Source: Trichomonas vaginalis G3
Taxonomy: Eukaryota; Parabasalia; Trichomonadida; Trichomonadidae
DNA length: 64,000 nt
NCBI RefSeq assembly: GCF_026262505.1
Contig: NC_067208.1
Coordinates: 1,302,001-1,366,000, forward strand
Direction: 5' to 3'
Positions 8,513 through 18,118 of this stretch are shown here, piece by piece (position 1 is the first letter of the stretch; each line of letters begins with the position of its first letter). The notes under the pieces are model-generated. The model had not been told where the DNA came from, searched no databases, and saw nothing but the letters and a program-made list of their open reading frames with translations. A program made the translations under genes and the position numbers.

Positions 8513-11500
8513 ATGCTCAATGCTATAAAAGGATTAGTTAATAACCTTTCACCAGAAGATAAGAAAGGTATGCTTGATATGTTTGGGATCAAAATGCCTA
8601 AGAAAGCTAAAGACATTACCAATAAATTAGCTCTGGCAATTAAGAATCAAGGAGGTACAGGAAGTGTAGCAGATATTTTCAAGAATGCTAAGAGCTTCTA
8701 TGATGACTACAATGGTATCATGAATGTTCCAGCTTCAAATTCCCCAGTTGCTTTAGATCACGATCAGAGATCTCATAATAGAGCGTTAATGGAGATGCAA
8801 CCAATATACTCAGACCCTCCACCAAAGATTGATGAGAGCGAATTAGCATACAAAGAAATACAGAATGCCTTTTACGTTGTTAAGAACATTAATGGTCAAA
8901 AACTTCCTGATGAGAAATGGTTAGACCCAATAACTAAAGCAGGAGAAAGATTCATTATGTTTAACATTGACCAATACAGTCCAAGAGGAAAAGATTACTT
9001 CAACAAGATGTTTCCAAGAGTTATGGCAAAGTTCATTGGACAGATAGACCTTTTCAAACAGAAGTGGACATTCTATTACGACTTTGATGAGAAGAGAAAC
9101 ATTTTGCGTCATTTGAACATCAATACAATGGGATCATTAGTTCATCAGTTACTTAATGAAGCTCCAATAGCAGAAGTACAAGAATTAGCATCTAAAGTCC
9201 TTGAATCAAACTATGACTTCTTCCTTTGTAGTATTCCTTCGTTAAGGAAGATCGAGATCTTTGACTATACAGCTTATTCAGATGTTGATGCTTCTGCTTT
9301 GAGAAAAGGAACGTACACACCATATAAACTCACAGCTGAAGAACAAGTTATGTTAGATACGATGAGAGCAGCAGGTCAAGAAAAGATCGCACTCAAGATC
9401 ATCAAACAAAACCATTCAAAGAAGAGAAACAGGTCACGTAATGGTCAGCTTTGGACATGGACATGCAAATTACCTATTAACTTAGAGAGGTATCAGATCT
9501 TCAACGAACTTAATGCAGAGACAGCAAAGAAGATGATGAAAGATTCATGTTTCATCTACGCTTGTATTCAAGCTGGTGTTGACGAAGCAACAATTAATCA
9601 TATGAGGGAAATCATTCGTGTCAAAGATTTTCCAATGTCAAAGATTAAGGTTATTGCCAAAGAAACAGGAATAAGGTTCCATGTCATCAAATACAACGAG
9701 AAGTATTCAAATCATTCATATACTTATGAACCAGATGAAGAACCAAAGATGACAGTAGAACTTTTATTAATGTATGACCACTACATGTTGAACGAAAAGC
9801 TTCCAATAAGTTCAATGTTCATCAAGAACTATGAAGATGTTTGTAAGTTGTGCAAGGATTGGACTTTAGAGAAGAAGATGTTAGTTAACAGAAGATATGA
9901 AACAAGGTATGCAATTAACTCAAAGTTAGTTACACCACTTGCAAAAGTCATTGAACTCTTGTTTGCTAACAATTATTTCGAACCAATTAGAACAGGAGAA
10001 CTTTGCACATACTTCACAACGATGTATAATGAGAACCTTGAAGAAATGATTGACCTCACATACAATGAGCGTTATTGCGCAAGGATGAAGAAAGATTGGA
10101 GTTCAGAGACGAAGAAAGACATGAAGTTCCCAAGAGAACATGTTTTCTTTGCTGACTTCGAAGCATCAACTGATGGAAACATTCACAAAGCATACAACAT
10201 TTGTTTCATGGAAGATGACGATGATGGTTATACATCAATTTGGGGAAGTGACTGTGCGTCAAAATTCCTCGAAGCTTTACCAGATAAGAGTTTAGTTTAT
10301 TTCCACAACTTATCGTACGATGTCACTTTTCTCATGTCTCAGTTAGAAGAGATTACAGGAACTCCAATCATCAAAGGTTCACAAACGATGCAGATACAAG
10401 GAAAGTACAAAGGAAAACTTCTCTGCTTCAAAGACTCTTATGCAATCATCTCAACTAAGTTGGAAAGATTCCCTGAAATGTTTCACCTCACTAGTGGTGA
10501 AAAAGAAGTTTTCCCATATAATTACTACACGGAAGAGTTAGTTAATACAACTAAAGTTGGTAACATCGATGATGCCATGAATCATGTCAAAGATATTGAA
10601 GCTTTTAATGAGAACATTGAGAAGATTGAAGATTGCAAGATTGATGATGAACACTTTGACATGGAAGTTTATTCGTCATTCTATTGCGGTCAAGATGTAC
10701 GCATTTTACGAGATGGCTTTCTTAAGTTCCGCAATGACCTCATGACTGAGTTTGAAATAGATGCTTATGATTATGTTTCAATAAGTTCTATCTCAAACAA
10801 ACTCTTTGAGAAGAGAGTATATTGGAAGAACGGTAATCTCTTTGATCTTGCAGGAAAACCTCGTGAATATATTTCCAAGTGTATTCAAGGAGGAAGATGC
10901 ATGCTAGCTGAGAACAAGAAGCAATACAATGAAGGAGAACTCATCACTGACTTCGATGCTGTATCATTGTATCCATCAGCAATTGCTAGACTTTACTGTT
11001 TAGAAGGAATTCCAAAAGTTATGACAGAAGAGATGAAGAGCAGTGAATACTTGTTGGAGCATCTCTTTGATGATGACCAAGCTGAACCAACAAAGGAAAA
11101 GTTCATCTCAGGATTTTACTGTCAGATCGAGATCTTGTCGATCGGTAAGAACTCAGCATTCCCATTGATTGTCGTCAATCCTGACATCAACCCTGACTTA
11201 CATGTTGCCAGAAGTTCCAATACATGCTGCAAGATGTTCGTAGACCACATTACGCTTCAAGATCTGATCAAGTTCCAAGAGATCTCATGCAAAGTCATTG
11301 ATGGATACTATTATGATGGAAAAAGGGACATGACAATAAGGAATGAAGTTAAGAAGCTCTTCGAATTACGTGCTAAGTATAAGAAGGAAGGTAATCCGAT
11401 ACAAGAGATCATCAAACTTCTTTTGAACAGTATCTATGGTAAGACGATATTAAAGCCCATTGACAAAAAGATTCGTTTCATCAAGGACAATAAGCTCACT

Positions 11501-12202
11501 GACTATATCATTAAGAACTATAATGACATACAGACAATAGAGTTCATCCCCGATTCCGAACTTTCATGTGTAAAGTCATTTAAACCTATCGTTCGTCACT
11601 TTAACTATTGTCCATTAGGTGTTTCAATCCTTTCTATGTCCAAACGAATCATGAATGAAGTATTCTTCACAGCAGAAGATTTGGGCTTGAAGTTGTTCTA
11701 TCAGGATACAGATAGTTTACACTTGTATGAGAAGGACTTAGATAAGTTAGCAGAAGAATACAAGAGAAGGTATAACAGAGAACTCATTGGAAAAGCACTG
11801 GGTCAATTTCATTCAGACTTTGCAGAGATTACTGCAGGACATATGTCTAAGGCACAAAGATCTATATTCGTTGGAAAGAAGACTTACCTCGACGAATTAA
11901 CCAATGACCTCAAGGAAATTGCTTTCCACTGTCGAATGAAGGGAATCACACAGGACGTAATTGCACTTACTGCAAACCAAATGTTCCCAGATGCGATACA
12001 AGTACATTATGACGAGAAGAAAGGTTTGTTCTTCCCTGAGAAAGTTGGGGAAAAATATAGCATCGTGGAATTGTACAAATCTCTTTATGAAGGTGATGAG
12101 ATAACCTTTGACTTGTGCATTGGTTCGAAACCATGCTTCAACAAAAATAAGGACTTCACTATTTCAACGAAGTCATCTTTTGAACGTAAGTTAAAGTTCT
12201 AA
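8513..12202 (+). CDS. polB: protein-primed family B DNA polymerase
   Basis: A 1229-residue polymerase with all expected motifs. The 3'-5' exonuclease motifs are ADFEAS (about residue 547), HNLSYDVTF (597) and YCGQDVRIL (724). The polymerase motifs are QGGRC (791), DFDAVSLYPSA (813), LLLNSIYGKT (968) and YQDTDSLHL (1062). Catalytic aspartates of motifs A and C are present, so the enzyme looks active. Length and motif spacing fit Polinton/Maverick polymerases, which are thought to copy linear DNA from a terminal protein primer. The N-terminal 500 residues are the usual long, less conserved extension. The gene is uninterrupted and is the best evidence for the element's family. Confidence 0.95.
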   Translation: MLNAIKGLVNNLSPEDKKGMLDMFGIKMPKKAKDITNKLALAIKNQGGTGSVADIFKNAKSFYDDYNGIMNVPASNSPVALDHDQRSHNRALMEMQPIYSDPPPKIDESELAYKEIQNAFYVVKNINGQKLPDEKWLDPITKAGERFIMFNIDQYSPRGKDYFNKMFPRVMAKFIGQIDLFKQKWTFYYDFDEKRNILRHLNINTMGSLVHQLLNEAPIAEVQELASKVLESNYDFFLCSIPSLRKIEIFDYTAYSDVDASALRKGTYTPYKLTAEEQVMLDTMRAAGQEKIALKIIKQNHSKKRNRSRNGQLWTWTCKLPINLERYQIFNELNAETAKKMMKDSCFIYACIQAGVDEATINHMREIIRVKDFPMSKIKVIAKETGIRFHVIKYNEKYSNHSYTYEPDEEPKMTVELLLMYDHYMLNEKLPISSMFIKNYEDVCKLCKDWTLEKKMLVNRRYETRYAINSKLVTPLAKVIELLFANNYFEPIRTGELCTYFTTMYNENLEEMIDLTYNERYCARMKKDWSSETKKDMKFPREHVFFADFEASTDGNIHKAYNICFMEDDDDGYTSIWGSDCASKFLEALPDKSLVYFHNLSYDVTFLMSQLEEITGTPIIKGSQTMQIQGKYKGKLLCFKDSYAIISTKLERFPEMFHLTSGEKEVFPYNYYTEELVNTTKVGNIDDAMNHVKDIEAFNENIEKIEDCKIDDEHFDMEVYSSFYCGQDVRILRDGFLKFRNDLMTEFEIDAYDYVSISSISNKLFEKRVYWKNGNLFDLAGKPREYISKCIQGGRCMLAENKKQYNEGELITDFDAVSLYPSAIARLYCLEGIPKVMTEEMKSSEYLLEHLFDDDQAEPTKEKFISGFYCQIEILSIGKNSAFPLIVVNPDINPDLHVARSSNTCCKMFVDHITLQDLIKFQEISCKVIDGYYYDGKRDMTIRNEVKKLFELRAKYKKEGNPIQEIIKLLLNSIYGKTILKPIDKKIRFIKDNKLTDYIIKNYNDIQTIEFIPDSELSCVKSFKPIVRHFNYCPLGVSILSMSKRIMNEVFFTAEDLGLKLFYQDTDSLHLYEKDLDKLAEEYKRRYNRELIGKALGQFHSDFAEITAGHMSKAQRSIFVGKKTYLDELTNDLKEIAFHCRMKGITQDVIALTANQMFPDAIQVHYDEKKGLFFPEKVGEKYSIVELYKSLYEGDEITFDLCIGSKPCFNKNKDFTISTKSSFERKLKF

Positions 12203-12206
12203 ACAC

Positions 12207-12434
12207 TTACTTATTATTTTTCTTAGCTTCTTCCTCTTCTCTCAATTTCTTTGCAATCATTCGTGGATTCTTTGCGCGTCCAGCTGCTAATGCAGCTAAT
12301 TGTTTCTCTGTGAGTTTACGCTTTGGTTTAGCTGGTTTCTCTTCTTGTGTTTGTTCTTTTGGTTTGAGTTCATTAAGTATTTCTTCACGAAGTTCATTCT
12401 TGAGTGCTTCTCTGTCGAAAGTATTCTCAGTCAT
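12207..12434 (-). CDS. small basic protein with TEKQLAALAAGR motif
   Basis: A 75-residue protein starting at the ATG at 12432-12434 (MTENTFDREALKNEL). After an acidic helix come a basic stretch (KPAKPKRK), the motif LTEKQLAALAAGRAKNPR and a charged helix. Short proteins with this type of KQL..L..GR motif occur in many virus-like elements and resemble DNA-binding or linker proteins. It ends 5 bp from the end of the polymerase gene and is divergent from the gene at 12469 with a 34-bp gap. Confidence 0.55.
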   Translation of the reverse strand: MTENTFDREALKNELREEILNELKPKEQTQEEKPAKPKRKLTEKQLAALAAGRAKNPRMIAKKLREEEEAKKNNK

Positions 12435-12468
12435 TTTGTTAGGAGTAAAAAATTTTATTAGGATAGAA

Positions 12469-12918
12469 ATGACGTCAAAACTTTCACCAAGTGAAAAGCA
12501 ATCAATCATATTGAATGAAGCTAAAGGAATACAACATCCATTATATTATGTTTGTCATATGAAGAATGGTTCAGTTCAAGTTAGAAAGAGAAAGGCACCA
12601 TTGAATTCACCAGCTCCTGCCCCAGCTCCTGTTGTTCAAGAAGCTCCTAAAGTTGATGAGAAGAAAGAAGAAGAACAAGCATATACTAATAAAATGTTGT
12701 TAGAGATGATGACAAAGATATTAGAACGTAACAGTGTAGTTAATGAACCAAACATGGACCCAATTGAACGTGAGAAGGAAACTAAAGAGAATCAAGAATA
12801 TGTTCAATCAATGGAAGAGAAAAGAATACACTTCGATGATGAACCAGAGCCTGAACCAGAACCTCCTAAACCTCAGCCACAAATAAGACGAATAATCCCA
12901 AGAATAAGAAGATTGTAA
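12469..12918 (+). CDS. proline-rich unknown protein preceding the capsid gene
   Basis: A 149-residue protein starting at ATG 12469 (MTSKLSPSEKQSIILNEAKG). An N-terminal folded-looking stretch is followed by a PAPAPAP linker, a helical middle (residues 75-115) and an acidic EPEPEPEPPKPQPQ run ending in an Arg/Ile tail (RRIIPRIRRL). The basic, hydrophobic end resembles membrane-active or capsid-lining peptides of DNA viruses, though this is only an analogy. It lies directly upstream of the capsid-type gene, 20 bp away. Confidence 0.5.
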   Translation: MTSKLSPSEKQSIILNEAKGIQHPLYYVCHMKNGSVQVRKRKAPLNSPAPAPAPVVQEAPKVDEKKEEEQAYTNKMLLEMMTKILERNSVVNEPNMDPIEREKETKENQEYVQSMEEKRIHFDDEPEPEPEPPKPQPQIRRIIPRIRRL

Positions 12919-12938
12919 ATTTTTTATAGCTGAGAAAG

Positions 12939-14629
12939 ATGTTGAACGATAACCTCAATACATACAGTATTGCTGATTCCATCAGACAAGTAAGATATTA
13001 TTTCGATCAAGTTGATGGGGCAGTTCCTATTGGAGATACTAACCATAGATATGTCCCAACAAAAGTGCCAGCTATGCGACAAATACTATTGATAACGGTT
13101 ATATTACATTTAACATATCACCACTGTGTGAGAACATGATTGACTTATATAATACGTTCATTAGTGGTTATGTCGATGGTGAGTGCATAATTACAACAGA
13201 ACTGAACCAGCTGATGAAAAAGTTCCTAAATATGATGTGAAGTATATAAAGAAAGAGCTGTTGAGACAGCTCCTACAGGATCAAATGTTACAGCAATTAA
13301 AGCAATTGATACTAAATATGCTGGTGGCAAATCATGTGCACATCTTCCAGCAATTTGGTTGGGATACATTGATTCATTCTATGCTGTTGAATCATATCAA
13401 TTAATCGCTAATGGTAAAAGTGTTTATACACAAGATAATGCTAGAGAAGAAGGTTACATTACTTCTACTGCATCTACAACAGAAGCTATTAAGAAAGTTG
13501 ATGTTATTTAGTAAGGCTAGACATAAAGATGTTTTCAATAGATGTGATACAGTTCGTTCTGGACAGATTATTGAGTTCAATAAACCAATTAGTGGTGCAA
13601 CTACATTAAGTTCCACACACAACACAGATTGACCTAAGAAGATTCCTAATACTTAATAACATTAGATTCCTTCCAGCGCTTTGCTGGTAAACTTACAACT
13701 TAAGGTTAAGTTCAGTATTGCTGGTATGGTTTGGACACCATTAAGTTATCAGGATATTCTACCATTACCGAACATGCAAGCCAATGTTACAAAGCTATAT
13801 TCCAATCACTAATCACTTCACTCCTATCTATGAAGGTATCAAAGTTATTGATACTGTAACTTGGAATGCCGATAAGAGTACGATATCATTTGGTACCAAG
13901 TTTATTAAGTTCACTAAGAAGAATGCAAACTTCTTTGAAATGATTACATACTGTAACTCATTCTCTTTGGACCCTAACATCTATAGTGATTTGGTGTGAC
14001 AAGATATTCGGCAAAGACTCTAAACTTCCCAATCAAAAAGAATTGACTGCATTACTATGGATGGTTCAATGGCTAAAGGTGAAGGAACTCCTTGTACATT
14101 CACGGCAGCATTTACTCCATTATATGTGAACACCATTTATACACTATTTAAGAAAACACCTAATTATAACACTACCTATGAAAATCCATTGTTTGAACAA
14201 ATTCAATTGAACTGTGGAGCATATGGTAACATACCCGCTGAGGCTCAAGCATCTAATGATCCAATCTTCTATGAGATGCAGGCAAATGCCACTAACAATA
14301 ATAACGATACTGTTGGCTTCAACTATGATGTCATGAGGTCTATCACAACCACATCAGTCCCTCAATTTGGAATCGAGTCAAATGACTTAGGTCATTACCT
14401 ATGTGGATTCCCTTGCGAAACTGATTATACATTCCAACAGGGTCAGTTATCTAATTCACCTATTACATATAAGCTTACAGTTAAGCCAACAGCAGAGTCT
14501 ATTAAATATACTGAGAAACCAGTGTTATGCTTCTTACGTCACGTTTGCCTCTCCATACAGATTAAACAGGTGGGACCACCTATCGTACTTCTCGACGATT
14601 ATGATTTATCAGCCCCTGCTAGTGAATAA
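12939..14629 (+). pseudogene. decayed major-capsid-type gene of element A
   Basis: About 1.7 kb of former coding sequence with a strong coding look (codon use like the neighbouring genes) but broken about half a dozen times. The position, as the last gene before the terminus and after a proline-rich gene, and the length suit the double-jelly-roll major capsid protein of Polintons. Recognisable features are a beta-rich composition and a conserved-looking last third ending DDYDLSAPASE. The identification rests on position and size more than on motifs. It is the only clearly ruined gene in this element. Confidence 0.55.
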
Positions 14630-14691
14630 AGGTTAGTTTACATATGAACGTTTATTTTTACACATATATGCGTACATATGCGCGCCCGTAT

Positions 14692-14711
14692 GGTGTCAGT
14701 TTTCTGTCACT
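14692..14711. repeat. probable right terminus of element A
   Basis: The stretch GGTGTCAGTTTTCTGTCACT is read inward as AGTGACAGAAAA. Polinton ends are reported to begin with AG, and gene density stops here. The left terminus is outside the window, so the inverted repeat and the 6-bp target duplication cannot be confirmed. Confidence 0.4.
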
Positions 14712-15183
14712 TTTTTCATTGTGTCGGTGACTGTAGCTGTAGGCTACAGGCGACGCACAATGTATACTGTACTGATTTACTAATAATCAATATTATATCC
14801 TCATAAATAGCAATATATTTTGGTAATCTATGATAATCATATACAATATTTGAAATCAAATTTTCATTAGTTTAGGTTCCTTGTTAATAGTAAACCATTA
14901 TATTTATTACTAATAATAAAATCTATGTGTCGTATTGAAATTCAATAAAATTACTTATTCGGTCCAAAAAAACAAATTAGATAAAATTTTTCTTTTTTTA
15001 TGTAATTTTTGTTTTTCATTTTTCTCAAGATCCTAAGTTATGTTCTAACTTTTGACATCATATCCTATCATGCTAGGCTATATATTATAGCATATCCAAA
15101 AGGCAAGGAAATCTATCAGAGAAGCCTTTTTGACCTATCGTTGCCCTACCTCTAGCAAATTTAAATAAAGAAATTTAAAAATG
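14712..15183. other. AT-rich intergenic DNA, no gene seen
   Basis: AT-rich sequence without a convincing ORF. It holds only short palindromes (such as GTAGC..GCTAC near 14731-14745) and simple A/T runs. Confidence 0.6.
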
Positions 15184-15193
15184 CTTTAATTAC
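15184..15193 (+). repeat. left 10-bp target-site duplication
   Basis: CTTTAATTAC here is repeated exactly at 15964-15973, on the other side of the transposon-like segment. Confidence 0.7.
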
Positions 15194-15392
15194 GAGTGCG
15201 GGACAAATTTGCCAAGTGTCACTTTCAATAACCTTAAATTACACTTTTCTCGTTTTTTAAAAATAACCTTAAATTATATTTGAAGAAATTATGTCTATGA
15301 TATATGTTTTATGCTAGAATCTTGGAGTTTTCATGCACTACACAAGAGCTCCAAGGTTCCAAGAGTGAATGCTCAATAGCAATTATAGAGAT

Positions 15393-15456
15393 GTACCTTT
15401 TCAAAATGACTTTTACTGATTAAATTTAATCAATAGAAGACATTTTGAAAAGGTAC
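15393..15456. repeat. nested palindrome within MITE
   Basis: A 16-bp perfect inverted repeat (GTACCTTTTCAAAATG at 15393-15408 and its complement at 15441-15456) encloses a second perfect 16-bp palindrome, TGATTAAATTTAATCA (15417-15432). The two together can form a long hairpin with a second helix at its tip. Confidence 0.85.
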
Positions 15457-15553
15457 CTCTACAATTAGATATACAAGAAATTCAAAGCTTCATTTCAGAT
15501 AGATTTGAAACTTTGAAACTCTTGGTAGATTTTGAGTGAATGCTGACAATCAT

Positions 15554-15893
15554 CTTTGAGAAGGTTTTCTTTAAGAAAACCTTCTCAAAGAGGTTTCTCA
15601 GGAGCCCCGAGGCTCCCTTTCGTAATGATTGGGAGCCTTGGGGCTCCTGAGACGAAGAATGGCTTCGCCGAATCTTTGATCAGCAGAGGCCAAATGAAAA
15701 GGCCTCTGCTGATGGATTCTCAGGAGCCCCGAGGCTCCCTTTCGTAATGATTGGGAGCCTTGGGCTCCTGAGACGAAGAATGGCTTCGCCGAATCTTTGA
15801 TCAGCAGAGGCCAAATGAAAAGGCCTCTGCTGATGGATTCTCAGGAGCCCTGAGGCTCCCTTTCGTAATGATTGGGAGCCTTGGGGCTCCTGC
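15554..15893. repeat. hairpin cassette repeated about 2.5 times
   Basis: The segment begins with a near-perfect hairpin at 15554-15590 (arms CTTTGAGAAGGTTTT). A unit of about 122 bp then repeats, starting at 15597, 15719 and about 15840. Each unit holds a 21-bp stem (CTCAGGAGCCCCGAGGCTCCC with its complement, one G-T position) and a perfect 13-bp stem (ATCAGCAGAGGCC / GGCCTCTGCTGAT). A short GGCTTCGCC hairpin lies between them. The third unit stops after its first stem. It is much more GC-rich than the surroundings. ORFs across it are by-products of the repeat. Confidence 0.9.
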
Positions 15894-15963
15894 AGCAGAG
15901 TATCGCTCCGCTCCATTAATTTTTTTTAAAAAAAGTGCCGTGTGGCAAATTTGTCCTGTTCCC

Positions 15964-15973
15964 CTTTAATTAC
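15964..15973 (+). repeat. right 10-bp target-site duplication
   Basis: Exact copy of CTTTAATTAC found at 15184-15193; together they bracket the 770-bp MITE. Confidence 0.7.
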
Positions 15974-16291
15974 TATCAATTTGATGTCAACGCAGTTATT
16001 CACAGCACGTATATATTAAAAAACCTGTTTTTAGATGTACTGGCTACAATCAATTTTTATTCGAATTCAAAATTTCGAATTTTGGAATAGATATTTTCAT
16101 ATTTACTTGTACATAAACTTTAAGAGTCAAGATTTCTTAAAAGTTCATGTGAAATAAATACGATGAGTTCAAACTTATCTTCCTATTCAATTTTTGATGT
16201 GTCACTTTTAAGCCACAACATATTTTTATTATCTATATCCCGGTTATATCAAAATTACGGTGGGAAATCAAAATTCAAGATATAAAAACTG

Positions 16292-16310
16292 ACATCATCA
16301 TAAAAAAAAG
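16292..16310 (+). promoter_or_regulatory. initiator-like site before permease gene
   Basis: The sequence ACATCATCATAAAAAAAAG directly before the ATG contains TCATCA and TCATAA, both fitting the trichomonad initiator TCAYW within 20 bases of the start codon. The 320 bp upstream (15974-16291) hold no gene. Confidence 0.5.
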
Positions 16311-17615
16311 ATGATTGGAATGAACGATGCATCCCTTCTTGAGGCAGAACTTTATAGTAAAGAGGAAACAACAGGCATGACCGGTATCGAAGATCAGCGC
16401 ATTTTCCACGAGCCGATGAACGAACATACTTCATTATTTGACGCATTTCAGTTGCTCTTAAATACTGCTATCGGATCAGGAACTCTTATGGTTCCATATT
16501 GCTATCGATCAGGTGTAGCCCTTTCATTATTTACCTCTTTTATTTTTGCAACAATCGGATACTTTACACTCTCGTTTATGGCAGAGTCCGGTTACTTCAC
16601 TCATACATATGATTACAGAGGATTGTTCGCACATACATTTGGTAAGAACAGACTTTGGATTATTAATGTCATGATTACATGTGTCCAATTAGGAGCATCA
16701 ATGATCTATTCCCTTTGGAATGGTCGTTTAACACCGAAATTACTAGGTACATCTGGTATGAAATTCCCATTAGGAAGCATTAGATTTTGGACTATCGTAA
16801 TTCCCATCACATTCTCAGTTCCACTTGTTTGTCTTAAGTCCATCCATATTCTTGAGAAGCTTGCCGTCTTATCTACCTTCACAATCATTCTTTTAATCGT
16901 TCATGCTTTGTATTGGATGATTGTTCACATTCACCAGAATGGTTTTGATCCAAATGGACAATTCAGATGGGTACATTTCAATGCTGCCGCAATTACATCA
17001 CTTTCTGTTAATTCAATGGCTTATAACTGCCATATGAATCTTTTTGCAGCCTTAGAACCAATGAAAATGGCTACAGTTGGTCGTGCAAGAAAGCTTGCTA
17101 TGACAACAGTTGTTTCAGCTTATGTTCTTTACAACATTTTCGGAATTTTCACATATTTTGATTTGTTCGACAAAATCGAAGGATCATCACTCGAATGCTA
17201 CGAATCAAAGAATATCTTTACAAAGATCACCCTCGTTGGTCTTATTTTCATGTTAATCCTTTCTGTTCCGATTGTTGTTTGGGCAGCCAGAAATTCAGTT
17301 CTCAACCTCATTTGGAAGGATCAGCCACCAACAACATGCAGATGGATTACTGTTGGAACCATTATTTCCGTTTGCGCTGCAGGTTTAGCTGCAACATCTG
17401 AAAACGTAATTATTTTCTTCGATATTGTCGGTGGTTTCTTTACACCAACGATTATATTCTTTATGCCAGCAATTTTCTACATCAGAAATCAAAGAAATGA
17501 GCCAAGATGGAGAATTATTGTCGCTTGGATCATTGCTTGCTTCACAGTTGTGTCTATCTGCATCTCGTTGTACCAGACCGGTAAGGAAATTGCTGCTGAA
17601 TTCAAGAAGAAATAA
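16311..17615 (+). CDS. AAAP-family amino-acid transporter
   Basis: A 434-residue membrane protein. A soluble acidic N-terminus (about 45 residues) is followed by the family signature NTAIGSGTLMVPYCYRSGV in the first transmembrane segment and about ten more hydrophobic helices. There is a short cytosolic tail ending in KKK. This is the layout of the amino acid/auxin permease family (SLC32/36/38 type), which moves neutral or cationic amino acids with protons or sodium across plasma or lysosomal membranes. The length is typical. A second ATG three codons on could also serve as the start. It stands alone as a host gene, and trichomonads have many such paralogues. The substrate cannot be told from sequence. 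Confidence 0.9.
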   Translation: MIGMNDASLLEAELYSKEETTGMTGIEDQRIFHEPMNEHTSLFDAFQLLLNTAIGSGTLMVPYCYRSGVALSLFTSFIFATIGYFTLSFMAESGYFTHTYDYRGLFAHTFGKNRLWIINVMITCVQLGASMIYSLWNGRLTPKLLGTSGMKFPLGSIRFWTIVIPITFSVPLVCLKSIHILEKLAVLSTFTIILLIVHALYWMIVHIHQNGFDPNGQFRWVHFNAAAITSLSVNSMAYNCHMNLFAALEPMKMATVGRARKLAMTTVVSAYVLYNIFGIFTYFDLFDKIEGSSLECYESKNIFTKITLVGLIFMLILSVPIVVWAARNSVLNLIWKDQPPTTCRWITVGTIISVCAAGLAATSENVIIFFDIVGGFFTPTIIFFMPAIFYIRNQRNEPRWRIIVAWIIACFTVVSICISLYQTGKEIAAEFKKK

Positions 17616-18118
17616 TTATTTTTCAAAATTTTACATTTTATTATTCTTTTATAAAGTAATTAGTTTAAATTCCTTCTATTGAAACTAAAACTTCTTATAA
17701 GCTATTATTTTCAATAAAAAAGCTCAGATACGACCAATTCATCAGAATAACTACTCATTGCCATAAATCATTCGATTCTTCAAACTTTTACAGATTTGTT
17801 CCTTCGCAGGTCAGATCTGCGGAAGAAGAACTTACAAAGAAGTGATTTGACTTGAGTCTAGATAGCATTAATCATTTTATGTCTATTTCCATTATGAGTT
17901 ATTAATGCTAACAAGCTTAGATGGAGGATTTTTACAGCATTGTCTTAGCAATCAGATATCGAATTCATAGAACGAGTGAAATTCAATGGCGTTGTATATG
18001 ATATTGCTAGTCTCCATTTATTAAACCTAATGGGTACTATTCTGGTCGATGATTCCAAAGAGACCTAAGTGCACTTCCTTGACTCAGGCAATTTTTTTTT
18101 TCGAAGACAAAAAATTTT
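17616..18118. other. intergenic DNA, no gene seen
   Basis: About 500 bp of AT-rich DNA between permease and RRP46 genes. The only structure noticed is a short hairpin near 17804-17827 (CTTCGCAG and CTGCGGAAG arms). No ORF with coding character. Confidence 0.6.

Larger units (their letters stand above)
1..14711. mobile_element. Polinton/Maverick element A, right part
   Basis: Large virus-like DNA element cut by the left window edge. It is recognised by a protein-primed family B DNA polymerase (8513-12202), a penton-like protein (7627-8469), a decayed capsid-type gene (12939-14629), a phage-type fibre (4503-7607) and a D12 methyltransferase, all densely packed on both strands. The probable right terminus is at 14711, where the sequence ends in TGTCACT; read inward this gives AGTGACA, which fits the AG-start reported for Polinton ends. 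Integrase, packaging ATPase and protease genes are not visible and would lie left of the window. Most genes look whole, but the capsid gene is broken about half a dozen times, so the copy is a fairly young fossil. Confidence 0.85.
15194..15963. mobile_element. non-autonomous DNA transposon (MITE), possibly Mutator-like
   Basis: A 770-bp segment framed by a 10-bp direct repeat. The left end begins GAGTGCGGGACAAATTTGCC and the right end, read inward, begins GGGAACAGGACAAATTTGCC. The inner 13 bases of these termini are identical, and similarity continues as AGTGTCACTTTC against ACGGCACTTTTT. A 9-10 bp duplication points to the Mutator-like (MULE) group, known in trichomonads, although the termini were not compared with a library. 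There is no transposase ORF. The inside is unusually rich in hairpins (15393-15456 and 15554-15893). Confidence 0.7.

Noticed and set aside
15556-15916. ORFs across the GC-rich hairpin cassette
   Set aside because: Both strands are open only because of repeated stems; the sequence is explained by hairpins.
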